Under the pieces are notes generated by a model. That model worked only from the letters and a program-made list of their open reading frames with translations. It was not told the DNA's origin and searched no databases. From positions 1-64,000 of the forward strand of contig NZ_SPQR01000009.1 in assembly GCF_004766055.1 (NCBI RefSeq): a stretch of 64,000 nt of DNA, given 5' to 3'. Source of the stretch: Desulfosporosinus sp. Sb-LF. Its GTDB lineage: Bacteria; Bacillota; Desulfitobacteriia; Desulfitobacteriales; Desulfitobacteriaceae. Below are positions 14,717 to 23,190 of this stretch, piece after piece. A program made the translations under genes and the position numbers. Each line of letters begins with the position of its first letter. Position 1 is the stretch's first letter.

Positions 14717-16273
14717 TTAGACGATCTTAGTGGTCCACTCTTCCAAATTCCACACATCCGTTACCCAATCTTCGTAGAAGTCTGGTTCATGGGAAACGAC
14801 AAGCACTGTCCCTTTATAGTCAGTAATGGCTTTCTTAAGTTCTGCCTTAGCCTCAACATCTAAATGATTGGTAGGCTCGTCGAGAACCAGCCAATTTACA
14901 TCCTTCAGCATAAGTTTACATAGTCGAACTTTAGCGTTCTCTCCACCGCTCAACACCATCATCTTACTGGAGATGTGTTCACTGGTCAAACCACACTTCG
15001 CTAAGGCCGAACGCACCTCGCCATTCGAGAGTCCTGGAAACTCGCCCCACACTTCATCCAGCGCCGTTTTCGCGTTCTTGCGACTAGATTCCTGCTCGAA
15101 ATAACCAGGATATAAATAGTCTCCAAGTTCAACTTCACCAGAAACCGGCGGAATATGCCCAAGCAAGGTCTTTAACAAGGTGGATTTACCTAACCCGTTG
15201 ACCCCACGAATCGCAACCTTTTGCCCTCGCTCCAGAGATAAATCTAAGGGTCGGGTCAAAGGTTCATCATAACCCAACACGACATTCTTTGCCTCGAAAA
15301 TCACCTTTCCTGGCGACCGAGCTTCTCTAAATCTAAACTTGGGTTGGATCTTCTCTCTTGGTCGCTCAAGCAGGTCCATCTTTTCCAACTGCTTCTGGCG
15401 ACTTTTGGCCCGACCCGTCGTTGAAATTCGAGCTTTGTTCCGGGCAATAAAATCTTCAAGCCGATCTACTTCTTTTTGCTGCTTATCGTAAGCTTTAATT
15501 TCTTGAACCTTACGGGTTTCGAAGAGAGCCATGAATTGCTCGTAGTTTCCGGTATAGCGAGTTAAATTGGCATTTTCAACATGATAAATAACGTTCACAA
15601 CGCTATTCATAAAAGGCACGTCGTGGGAAACGAGGATAAATGCATTTTCATACTGATTAAGATAGCGCTTCAACCACTCAATATGCTCCACATCCAAGAA
15701 ATTCGTCGGCTCGTCGAGAATCAATATACTCGGATTTTGGAGCAAAAGTTTCGTGAGTAAGACCTTTGTTCGTTGCCCTCCGCTTAAATCCGTGACATCT
15801 TTGTCCAAACCGACTTCGCCAAGACCCAGTCCATTGGCAATTTCTTCAATCTTCGTATCAATCATATAAAAACCATTGTGTTCTAGTATGCTCTGAATTT
15901 CCCCGACATCTTCCAACATCTTGTTCATTTCGCTTTCCGAAACACTGCCCATTCGGTCGTAAAGTTCTAACGTCTCCGCTTCCAAATCAAACATTCCTTG
16001 AAACGCCTCTTTGAGAACATCGCGGATTGTTTTTCCTTTTTCCAAAACTGTATGCTGGTCCAGATAACCGACCGTCACCCGGTTTGACCATTCAACGTTC
16101 CCTTTGTCAGGCATAAGCTTTCCAGTAATAATATCAAGAAACGTTGATTTTCCTTCCCCATTTGCCCCAACTAAGCCAACGTGCTCCCCTTTTAATAAGC
16201 GAAAGCTAACCTCTTCCAAAATCTTACGTCCGCCAAACCCGTGGCTAACGTTTTCTACATTCAATATGCTCAT
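14717..16273 (-). CDS. ABC-F family ATPase (YkpA/YbiT type)
   Basis: A 518-residue cytoplasmic protein with two ABC domains and no membrane segment. Walker A motifs are GANGEGKST (about 37-45) and GVNGLGKST (about 350). Signatures are LSGGQRTK and LSGGENAK, with Walker B LILDEPTN and LVLDEPTNHLD. The linker between the domains contains the charged helical segment typical of the ABC-F P-site tRNA interaction motif. ABC-F proteins act on ribosomes as translation factors or antibiotic protection factors. The N-terminus MSILNVENVSHGFGGRKILEEVSF resembles YkpA/YbiT. It is followed by a strong terminator. Confidence 0.88.
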   Translation of the reverse strand: MSILNVENVSHGFGGRKILEEVSFRLLKGEHVGLVGANGEGKSTFLDIITGKLMPDKGNVEWSNRVTVGYLDQHTVLEKGKTIRDVLKEAFQGMFDLEAETLELYDRMGSVSESEMNKMLEDVGEIQSILEHNGFYMIDTKIEEIANGLGLGEVGLDKDVTDLSGGQRTKVLLTKLLLQNPSILILDEPTNFLDVEHIEWLKRYLNQYENAFILVSHDVPFMNSVVNVIYHVENANLTRYTGNYEQFMALFETRKVQEIKAYDKQQKEVDRLEDFIARNKARISTTGRAKSRQKQLEKMDLLERPREKIQPKFRFREARSPGKVIFEAKNVVLGYDEPLTRPLDLSLERGQKVAIRGVNGLGKSTLLKTLLGHIPPVSGEVELGDYLYPGYFEQESSRKNAKTALDEVWGEFPGLSNGEVRSALAKCGLTSEHISSKMMVLSGGENAKVRLCKLMLKDVNWLVLDEPTNHLDVEAKAELKKAITDYKGTVLVVSHEPDFYEDWVTDVWNLEEWTTKIV

Positions 16274-16303
16274 GTGACTTGACTTCTCTCCTTAATTGCA
16301 ACT

Positions 16304-16459
16304 TTACTTATCGAACATTCCGCCAACTTTGCGACGTTTAATACCTTTTCTCTTCTCACCGATTTTCTGCGTGGCTTTGGTCGGTCCACCTTGTTCAGAA
16401 CTCTTCCGCTTTTTCTCTTCAACTAACCGTTTCATCTGTTCCAAAGCTTTATCATCCAT
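16304..16459 (-). CDS. Small basic protein, 51 residues
   Basis: Begins MDDKALEQMKRLVEEKKRKS and ends GIKRRKVGGMFDK. It is highly charged, with no membrane helix. The ATG at 16459 has GGAGG about ten bases before it. It lies between two ABC-F genes on the same strand. The strongly basic C-terminus suggests a nucleic-acid or ribosome partner, but the family was not recognised. Confidence 0.7.
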   Translation of the reverse strand: MDDKALEQMKRLVEEKKRKSSEQGGPTKATQKIGEKRKGIKRRKVGGMFDK

Positions 16460-16564
16460 ATTATAATACATCCTCCAATTATTTTAAGGTAAAATTCGAT
16501 TCTTTCGATTCAACACTTTTAGCTTATAACTTTTAGCCTTTTAACTTTTTAACGGACGACTATC

Positions 16565-18511
16565 CTATCCTTTATTTTGAGCTATTTTTTCCGCTAGTTC
16601 GTTCAAATGCGTCCAACGCTCGAGCATATCGTCCAGTTTTTGCTCTAAGGCTTGTTGAATTGCCACTAACTCAGTTAGCTTTCCAAAATCACTGCCCACA
16701 TCATTCATAAGTTGATTGTTTTTTTGAAGTTCCTCTTCCGTTTGCGAAATTTGAGCCTCAATTTGTTCATAATCCTGCTGTTCTTTATAGGTCATTTTAA
16801 GCGGGCGTTCTTTCTTCCTCTCAGGTTCAACATTTTCCGACTGAACGTCCGTCTTTCGATACGTTTTAGCCAAAGAAGCTAAGTTATCCGCCTGAGCCTC
16901 CGCTTGAGCTATCGCATAGATTTGTTCACGATAGTCCGAGTAATTTCCCACGTACGACCGAATAACCCCCTCTCCTTCAAAGGAGAAAATCTTATCCGTG
17001 ATTCGGTCGAGAAAATACCGATCATGGGAAACAGTAATGACTGCCCCTGGAAATTCATCCAGATATCCCTCTAAAATCGTTAAAGTTTGAATGTCCAAAT
17101 CATTGGTCGGCTCGTCCAATAAAAGGACATTCGGAGCACCCATCAAAATCCTCAACAGATAAAGTCTACGTTTTTCCCCTCCGGAAAGTTTCCCTATCTG
17201 CGTCCATTGAACAGCTGGTGGAAATAAAAAGCGTTCCAGCATTTGAGACGCAGTCAAAAAGCCCCCATCAGCCGTGGGAATCACTTCAGCCACCGCTTTG
17301 ATTTCATCAATTACACGAATGTCCGGATTCAAATACGTATTTTCCTGAGTAAAATACCCCATATTGACCGTGGAACCTAGCTCTATACTTCCCCTATCTG
17401 GGGTGAGGCGACCAGCAATCAAGTTTAATAAGGTCGACTTACCACTTCCATTAGGGCCGATTATCCCAATTCGATCATTTCTCAAGAGAATATAATTGAA
17501 ATCTTCGATCACGACACCCCGGTCAGGAAACTCTTTTCGCACATCTGTACATTCTAAGATTTTTTTTCCTAAGCGTGAAGCCCCAGCAGGCATTTCAAGT
17601 CGATCAGCGTGCTCCATCGGTTTATCTGCCTGAAGCTTTTCAAAACGATCGATCCTTGCCTTCTGCTTAGTCGTACGGGCCTTAGCTCCTCGACGCATCC
17701 ATGCAAGTTCACTGCGGAAAAGGTTTTGCCGTTTTCTCTCGGTTGCCTCGACTTGCTCTTCCCGCTCCACTTTCAATTCTAAGAAACGACTATAATTTCC
17801 AGGGTAAGGATAAAGTTTTCCCTGGTCTAACTCTAGCACCCGGCCAACGACACGATCAAGAAAATACCGATCGTGCGTAATCATGACCAGCGCACCTTTG
17901 CGTTTATTCAAATACTGTTCCAGCCAATCCACCGTATCATTGTCAATGTGGTTCGTCGGCTCATCGAGAATCAGAATATCCGTTGGGTTGATGAGCGCAC
18001 TTGCTAAAGCCACTCGTTTTCTCTGCCCGCCTGATAGAGTCCCTACCAAGGTATCGAATTTAGAAATTCCGAGTTTATTCAGAATGGATTTAGCTTCGTT
18101 TTCCAGTTGCCAAGCATCCAGCTCATCCATTTGTTGCCCTAGCGCAATCAGCGTTTGTTGAAGCCTCGGCTGATCTGGGTCTTCATCCAGCTTTTCCAAG
18201 GCCATTTCATACTCCCGCAACAATTGCATAACAGGGGAATTCCCCTTAAAAACCTGCTGTAAGACAGTCGCTTCATCTTCAAAATCTGGATTCTGAGGGA
18301 GATACTCTAGGCGCACGCTATTTCCCATCGTGACTTTGCCCTGATCCGGCCATTCCACTCCCGCCAAGATTTTGAGCAGAGTGGATTTACCCGTCCCATT
18401 AACCCCGATGAGCCCTATTTTTTCTCCGTCGTCAATCCCAAAGGAAATATCAGCAAACAGTACTTTTTCGCCATAACTTTTCGTCAAATTCTCAGCAGTT
18501 AAGATGTTCAT
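16565..18511 (-). CDS. ABC-F family ATPase (Uup-like) with C-terminal coiled coil
   Basis: A 648-residue cytoplasmic protein with duplicated ABC domains: Walker A GVNGTGKST (about 37) and GPNGSGKST (about 350), signatures LSGGQRKRVALA and LSGGEKRRLYLL, Walker B ILILDEPTNHID and VLLLDEPTNDLD. The C-terminal 80 residues (YKEQQDYEQIEAQISQTEEE onward) form a coiled coil as in Uup, which binds DNA or ribosomes. Probably a translation factor for stalled or modified ribosomes. It lies two genes upstream of the other ABC-F, in the same direction. Confidence 0.88.
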   Translation of the reverse strand: MNILTAENLTKSYGEKVLFADISFGIDDGEKIGLIGVNGTGKSTLLKILAGVEWPDQGKVTMGNSVRLEYLPQNPDFEDEATVLQQVFKGNSPVMQLLREYEMALEKLDEDPDQPRLQQTLIALGQQMDELDAWQLENEAKSILNKLGISKFDTLVGTLSGGQRKRVALASALINPTDILILDEPTNHIDNDTVDWLEQYLNKRKGALVMITHDRYFLDRVVGRVLELDQGKLYPYPGNYSRFLELKVEREEQVEATERKRQNLFRSELAWMRRGAKARTTKQKARIDRFEKLQADKPMEHADRLEMPAGASRLGKKILECTDVRKEFPDRGVVIEDFNYILLRNDRIGIIGPNGSGKSTLLNLIAGRLTPDRGSIELGSTVNMGYFTQENTYLNPDIRVIDEIKAVAEVIPTADGGFLTASQMLERFLFPPAVQWTQIGKLSGGEKRRLYLLRILMGAPNVLLLDEPTNDLDIQTLTILEGYLDEFPGAVITVSHDRYFLDRITDKIFSFEGEGVIRSYVGNYSDYREQIYAIAQAEAQADNLASLAKTYRKTDVQSENVEPERKKERPLKMTYKEQQDYEQIEAQISQTEEELQKNNQLMNDVGSDFGKLTELVAIQQALEQKLDDMLERWTHLNELAEKIAQNKG

Positions 18512-18591
18512 GTTTTGTTCCTCTTCCCCTTACCAAAAGCTGTAGAACACCTTATTATATCATAGTTCACTAAAACGTGCCGAAACAAAAA

Positions 18592-18625
18592 TCCCATAAC
18601 CGTGCAGAAATGCACGGTCATGGGA
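18592..18625 (-). terminator. Intrinsic terminator after the hut-side transcript
   Basis: TCCCATAACCGTGCA pairs with TGCACGGTCATGGGA around GAAA. On the minus strand it is followed by TTTTTGTTTCG. Confidence 0.85.
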
Positions 18626-18675
18626 CTAACTTATCTTATCTATAACATTGACCCTATTATCAATTATACCTAGCC

Positions 18676-19018
18676 TTAAGATACCTCTTCATTGGCTAAT
18701 CCGTTCAAAATTTCATGAGCACCACGACGAATAGCGCCAAATTATCTTAGCCGACTCCATTTTTAATTGATCCCTCTCTATTTCGGAAATGGAGCCTTTC
18801 TCTTCCAACGTCTTCATCCGCTGGCGACTTTCTTCAGATCCTTTCAACATGAGATACATCTCATCTTGACGTGAACCCATGAAATCCATTCTCTGGTTCA
18901 TGACATCCATTCTCTGGTTTAATCCTGCCACGTCTGTCTTCAATACTTGCACGTCCGTTTTCACGGTCTCAAGTAAGCCTAGGACTTTTCCAAACATCTC
19001 TCGAGTTTCTTGATCCAC
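18676..19018 (-). pseudogene. Coiled-coil protein gene with a frameshift near its 3' end
   Basis: The first frame encodes MDQETREMFGKVLGLLETVK and a heptad-rich coiled coil with QRMD repeats, then stops after ...ESAKIIWRYSSWCS. One base out of frame, from about 18742, the sequence FGAIRRGAHEILNGLANEEVS continues to a stop at 18676. This looks like the proper C-terminus displaced by a one-base indel (or a sequencing error) around 18738-18744. The function is unknown; it lies between hutI and the ABC-F genes. Confidence 0.6.
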
Positions 19019-19080
19019 TTCATTACTCCTCCCCGAGCTTGTTTTCTATCCTCTCCCATATGTTTCCATATTACAAATCT

Positions 19081-20364
19081 TCAAGTAGTTTGTCTATCAA
19101 AAATCTTGGAATCCCATACCACGTTCCCCCGTTTAATCACCGTCCCAACCGGATTATTTCCAAAATGATACGGCAAATAATTCAAATTCGGTATGTCGAG
19201 AATAAGAACATCCCCCTGTTTCCCCACTTCTAAACTTCCCACCTCATTCGCCCTACCAATGGCATGTGCAGCATTGATTGTCGCCGCCGTCAAGGCTTCC
19301 TCAGGAGTAAGGCGAAGATAAAGACAAGCAAGGGTCAAAACTAGGGGCATGGACTCTGTAGGGGATGACCCAGGGTTCGAATCTGTGGCCAAAGCCACAG
19401 GCACCCCAGCACTGATCATTTCTCTTGCTCTTGCATACGAATTCTTGGCAAGATTAAACGACGTCGCCGGAAGTAGTACCGCGATCACTCCTTGTTTAGC
19501 AAGAGCGGTAATCCCTTCATCCGAAGCCTGAAGTAAATGGTCCGCACTCGTCACGCTCAGTTTCGCTGCCAATTCTGCTCCTCCTGCCGGATCTAATTCA
19601 TCGGCATGGATCTTCAACTTAAAGTTAAGTTGTTTAGCTTTAGATAAAATTCGCTCACTTGAGTTGACGCTGAACACCCCAGGCTCGCAGAAAACATCAC
19701 AGAACTCTGCAAGACCCTCAGCTGCAACGTTTGGCAGCATATCTTCAATAATGTAATCTGTAAACTCCTCTTCGCTAAAACCCGGCGGAACCGCATGTGC
19801 TCCCATAAATGTAGGTACTAGATCGATTACCTGTTCATGGTTTAATTCCTTAATAAGACGCAACGCCCGCATTTCTTCATCTAACGTTAAACCATACCCG
19901 CTCTTCACCTCAACCGTCGTCGTTCCCAGACTAAGCATCGTCTGAAGTCGGCGGCTTGTTTGAGCCTTAATCTCTCCATCCGTAGCCTGTTTTGTACTCC
20001 GAACCGTTGAGAGAATTCCCCCGCCTTGTTTAAGAATCTCAAGGTAAGGAACTCCTCTAAGTTTCAAGGACAATTCATTTTCGCGCGAACCAGCATAGAT
20101 AACGTGCGTGTGTGGATCAACAAACCCCGGAGACACAACCTTACCCTGGGCACCAATTCGCCTAGTTTCCGGCCCAACCAATCCACTAGCAAGAACCTCT
20201 TCCGTTGTGCCTACCGCTACAATCTTACCCTCTCGAATAGCCACAGCACCGTCTTCAATCAAACCAATCTCGGACATACCTTCCCCACGAGCCGGACATC
20301 CAGAGTGACCCTTCATCGTCACCATCACCTGCGCAGAATGGATCAAAAGATCCGCATACAGCAC
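19081..20364 (-). CDS. hutI: Imidazolonepropionase
   Basis: A 427-residue metal-dependent hydrolase that opens 4-imidazolone-5-propionate to N-formimino-L-glutamate, the third step of histidine degradation. It has the amidohydrolase metal motif FVDPHTHVIYAGSRENE (about residues 71-87). Further family marks are GGGILSTVRSTK, VEVKSGYG, MGAHAVP, a metal-binding HADE (KIHADELDPAGGAEL) and the catalytic ATDSNPGSSPT. The start is GTG at 20364 (or the adjacent TTG at 20367) after AAGGAGA. It is last in the hut cluster on the minus strand, downstream of ftcD with a repeat-filled gap between. Confidence 0.93.
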   Translation of the reverse strand: MLYADLLIHSAQVMVTMKGHSGCPARGEGMSEIGLIEDGAVAIREGKIVAVGTTEEVLASGLVGPETRRIGAQGKVVSPGFVDPHTHVIYAGSRENELSLKLRGVPYLEILKQGGGILSTVRSTKQATDGEIKAQTSRRLQTMLSLGTTTVEVKSGYGLTLDEEMRALRLIKELNHEQVIDLVPTFMGAHAVPPGFSEEEFTDYIIEDMLPNVAAEGLAEFCDVFCEPGVFSVNSSERILSKAKQLNFKLKIHADELDPAGGAELAAKLSVTSADHLLQASDEGITALAKQGVIAVLLPATSFNLAKNSYARAREMISAGVPVALATDSNPGSSPTESMPLVLTLACLYLRLTPEEALTAATINAAHAIGRANEVGSLEVGKQGDVLILDIPNLNYLPYHFGNNPVGTVIKRGNVVWDSKIFDRQTT

Positions 20365-20412
20365 CAAACCATCTCCTTTAAAAGCTTATCAACCTCGTTC
20401 CCAGCCCCACGG

Positions 20413-20515
20413 CACAGCACCCAAGCAGAGGTGCGATTTTCTTAGAGAGCATGTCAGCGGCGTTGCGTCAAACAATAGCATGCAGCGCATGTATACGTAG
20501 AAAGCTCTCCTCGTC
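20413..20515. repeat. Shortened copy of the hut-cluster structured repeat
   Basis: It shares the block CAGCACC-x-AAGCAG-x-GG with the copy at 21853. It then joins the left end (GCGTCAA) straight to the right end (AATAGC-ATGCAGCG), lacking the central 130 bases. Terminal GAGAGC and GCTCTC pair. Confidence 0.6.
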
Positions 20516-20544
20516 GTTCCAATCCCCTTCCGACCCCAGACCAG

Positions 20545-20778
20545 AGGAAGTTTCTTAGCTTAGAGAAGCACTTTAGCGGAATCGCGTCAATGAGCGCAGA
20601 CGATAAAGCGTAAAGAAACTCAACGGGACTTGTCCATGGATGGACTGATGCCGCGGTGCCAAGGATGGCAAGGAGCGGCGCACTACAGAACGCCCCAGGG
20701 TTTTGCGTTTTAGCCTTATCGTCAAGCGAATAGCGATGCAGCGTGTGCGATCACGATAGTCTCCGGTGGAGACTATCG
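20545..20778. repeat. Structured repeat, copy A (hutI-ftcD gap)
   Basis: About 230 bases, almost identical over its core to the copy at 22940. The left stem arm 20599-20609 (GACGATAAAGC) pairs with 20713-20723 (GCCTTATCGTC). The apical part contains GCCGC/GCGGC enclosing TGCCA/TGGCA. The right end carries an extra 11-bp perfect hairpin, CGATAGTCTCC-GGT-GGAGACTATCG (20754-20778), absent from the other copies. Frames across it are not genes. The rest of the 20368-20839 gap is the shortened copy. Confidence 0.8.
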
Positions 20779-20839
20779 CCAAAGGCGCTTACCTAAAACG
20801 AACACATACCGCCGTAGGATGCTATGACACTTCCTTCCC

Positions 20840-21736
20840 CTAAAACCCAAACACACGCTTCTCTAAAATCTGCTCACTTGAAAAATCACGCAAACCCAAA
20901 TAGTAGGTTGCCACATCCATCATAGCATCAAGCGGAACCAGACCAACAATTTCGCTACCGACAATCGGCACTCCGAAGTGAGCGGCTTCAGTTTTAATAA
21001 ACTCCATAGCCCGATACAGTGGAGTTCCTTCGGTATCCACCATATTCATTGAGATTTGCACAAGACCTTGCTCGGAAAGATCAATCCCCAGCGCCTTGAC
21101 GTTGACAAATCCTCCGGAGCTCCCACGAATCCCCTTGGCAATAGCCTTACCAATCTCAATATTTGTAGTTCCAAGGTTTACATTAAACGCAACAAGAGGC
21201 GGACGAGCCCCAATGGCAATCGCTCCCGCCTTTCCCAAAACACTCGGTCCATAATCCGGAGCACGCTCAGGCGTCGTGATACTCTCCTTCAGTCCTTCAT
21301 ATTGCCCTCTACGAACCTCCGCGAGATTCCGTCTTTCGGCCCTTGTCGCCGCCTTCTCATAGAGATAGACAGGGATTGAAAGTTCTCGTCCAACCCGTTC
21401 CCCTAACGTTTTAGCCAGCTCAACACACTCTTCCATGGACATACCCCGTACAGGAACGAAAGGAACAACATCCGTAGCTCCCATCCTTGGATGTTCTCCC
21501 TGATGTTGATCAAGATCAATCTTCTCGGCCGCTTTAGAAATCAGCCTCCAGGCAGCTTCAAGCACCTTCTCTGGTTCACCAATCATACTAATAACCGTCC
21601 GATTGTGGTCCGCATTACTAGAATAATCCAGCAAAGTAACACCCGCTACCTGCCTCACCTCAGCAAGAATTTCATCTACAACATCCAGCCGCCTACCCTC
21701 ACTAATATTTGGAATACATTCTACGACTTTTACCAC
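20840..21736 (-). CDS. ftcD: Glutamate formimidoyltransferase
   Basis: A 298-residue protein that moves the formimino group from formiminoglutamate to THF, giving 5-formimino-THF and glutamate. Family marks are VVECIPNISEGR at the N-terminus, LLDYSSNADHNRTVIS, DQHQGEHPRMGATDVVPFVP (about 78-97), LYEKAATRAERRNLAEVRRG and GFVNVKALGIDL. The start is taken as GTG at 21736 (MVKVVEC...), with GGGAGA about nine bases before; the ATG at 21745 overlaps that ribosome site. It lies between fchA and hutI, feeding histidine carbon into the THF pool. Confidence 0.93.
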   Translation of the reverse strand: MVKVVECIPNISEGRRLDVVDEILAEVRQVAGVTLLDYSSNADHNRTVISMIGEPEKVLEAAWRLISKAAEKIDLDQHQGEHPRMGATDVVPFVPVRGMSMEECVELAKTLGERVGRELSIPVYLYEKAATRAERRNLAEVRRGQYEGLKESITTPERAPDYGPSVLGKAGAIAIGARPPLVAFNVNLGTTNIEIGKAIAKGIRGSSGGFVNVKALGIDLSEQGLVQISMNMVDTEGTPLYRAMEFIKTEAAHFGVPIVGSEIVGLVPLDAMMDVATYYLGLRDFSSEQILEKRVFGF

Positions 21737-21852
21737 ATACAACATCTCCCTAAAACTACTAATCCTTGTATCTCAATATTCCATTTCCCACATTCCGTAT
21801 CCTATATCCCGCAGGCCCGTTTTCACGTATTCATGTATTCCCGTATCCTGAT

Positions 21853-22135
21853 CCCCGGCGCAGCACCGAAGCAGGGGGGCGATTTGCCTCAAGCCAGAAA
21901 CTATCCCCAATGTGCGTCCGTGATCCAACCCTGAATCGCTTCAATGAGCGCAAACGCCAAGGCGTTAAGAAACGCAACGGAACTTGTCCATGACTCGAAC
22001 AGGACGTTTGAGGTTAGAGCATCGCCATGGATGGCAAGGAGCGGCGCACTTACAGAACAACCTAGAGGTTTTGCGTTTTAGCCTCGGCGTCAAGCGAATA
22101 GCGATGGAGCGTGTGCGAACGGGCTAAGACACTGA
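21853..22135. repeat. Structured repeat, copy C (ftcD-fchA gap)
   Basis: The most diverged copy. The left half contains CAGCACCGAAGCAGG. The stem arm 21953-21963 (AACGCCAAGGC) pairs with 22081-22091 (GCCTCGGCGTC), with the two A/C positions becoming U-G pairs in minus-strand RNA. It is joined to the conserved ATGGATGGCAAGGAGCGGCG apical segment and to GTGTGCGAACGGGCTAAG at the right end. It fills the whole intergenic gap. Confidence 0.75.
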
Positions 22136-22140
22136 CTCTT

Positions 22141-22827
22141 CTACTTCAACCTCTCCAACACCGTACCCTGACATTCCTCGAACAATCGATTTCCCTCAGA
22201 ACGTATCACTTGGCATTCCACCAACAAATCCTCTTTCGTTTCAATGGACTTTAACCCCAACGCATTAATTTGCACATTATAGAGAGCTCCCTCAAGACCC
22301 GACTTGAACATTAAAGCCGCAACTCCCATGTCACTCAAAGCGTTGGGATTTCCCTTAGCAAGCAAACTAGGGATTTCACGTAAACCTGCCAAACACTCCT
22401 TAGCCGTTCGCAAGGGAATCTCCGCCGCCTTAATTGTGGCCACTTCCAAAGCCTCACGACGAAGCATCTTTTCATCCTCAGTATTCTTCGGAAGACCCAA
22501 GGCCTCCATCACGACCTTGAAACCATGGGTATCCTCATCAACTAAAGCCAATAACAATTCTTGCCTCGCCACTGCCATGTCCATTAATGACCTCATCTCA
22601 TCCTGAACAGCAGCAAACTTCTCCCGCCCAATCGTCAATCGACAAACCATAGCCACCAGCGCATATCCTTGAGCCCCAGCATAAGCAGCCACACTCCCGC
22701 CACCCGGCGCAGGCGACGACGAAGCCACTTCACGGGCAAATTCACTTAAACTCAAATCCCTAAGATTCAAATTACCCACACCCTTCGTTAGTGTCAACCC
22801 AAAATTCCCCAAATCAAGAACTCCCAC
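22141..22827 (-). CDS. fchA: Formimidoyltetrahydrofolate cyclodeaminase
   Basis: A 228-residue helical protein of the cyclodeaminase/cyclohydrolase family. It converts 5-formimino-THF to 5,10-methenyl-THF plus ammonia. The signature SSPAPGGGSVAAYAGAQGYAL lies at about 34-54, followed by MVCRLTIGREKF and NALSDMGVAALM. It starts at GTG 22827 with only a weak ribosome site; internal starts at KGVGN (GTG) or NLN (TTG) are possible and would shorten it by about 15-20 residues. It lies between hutU and ftcD. Confidence 0.9.
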   Translation of the reverse strand: MGVLDLGNFGLTLTKGVGNLNLRDLSLSEFAREVASSSPAPGGGSVAAYAGAQGYALVAMVCRLTIGREKFAAVQDEMRSLMDMAVARQELLLALVDEDTHGFKVVMEALGLPKNTEDEKMLRREALEVATIKAAEIPLRTAKECLAGLREIPSLLAKGNPNALSDMGVAALMFKSGLEGALYNVQINALGLKSIETKEDLLVECQVIRSEGNRLFEECQGTVLERLK

Positions 22828-22939
22828 TGTATCCGTTAACGTTAGCCAAGCCTACGTCCCTCGTCCCCCGCTTAACAAACGCTTTTTCGTCAAAGACGCA
22901 AACATCCTCACACGTTCCAACCCCGTCGACCCACAAACC

Positions 22940-23176
22940 CAAGGGAGTTTCTTAGCTCAGAGAAGCACGAAGAGCGGAATCGCGTCAATGAGCGCAGATG
23001 CTAAGGCGTAAAGAAACGCAACGGGACTTGTCCATGGATGGACTGATGCCGCGGTGCCAAGGATGGCAAGGAGCGGCGCACTTGCAGAACAGCCCCAGGG
23101 TTTTGCGTTTTAGCCTTAGCATCAAGCGAATAGCGATGCAGCGTGTGCGAACGGGCTAAGAAACTTCCTCCTCGAT
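22940..23176. repeat. Structured repeat, copy B (fchA-hutU gap), the most complete copy
   Basis: Its ends are complementary: AGTTTCTTAGCTC (22946-22958) with GGGCTAAGAAACT (23153-23165). The inner stem GATGCTAAGGC (22997-23007) pairs perfectly with GCCTTAGCATC (23113-23123). It continues after an internal loop with AAACGCAA (23014-23021) and TTGCGTTT (23103-23110). The right end is partly duplicated at 23178-23205 (GCAGCGTGTTTCTAAGAAAC). It is more than 90% like copy A in the core by eye. Confidence 0.8.
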
Positions 23177-23190
23177 ACAGCAGCGTGTTT

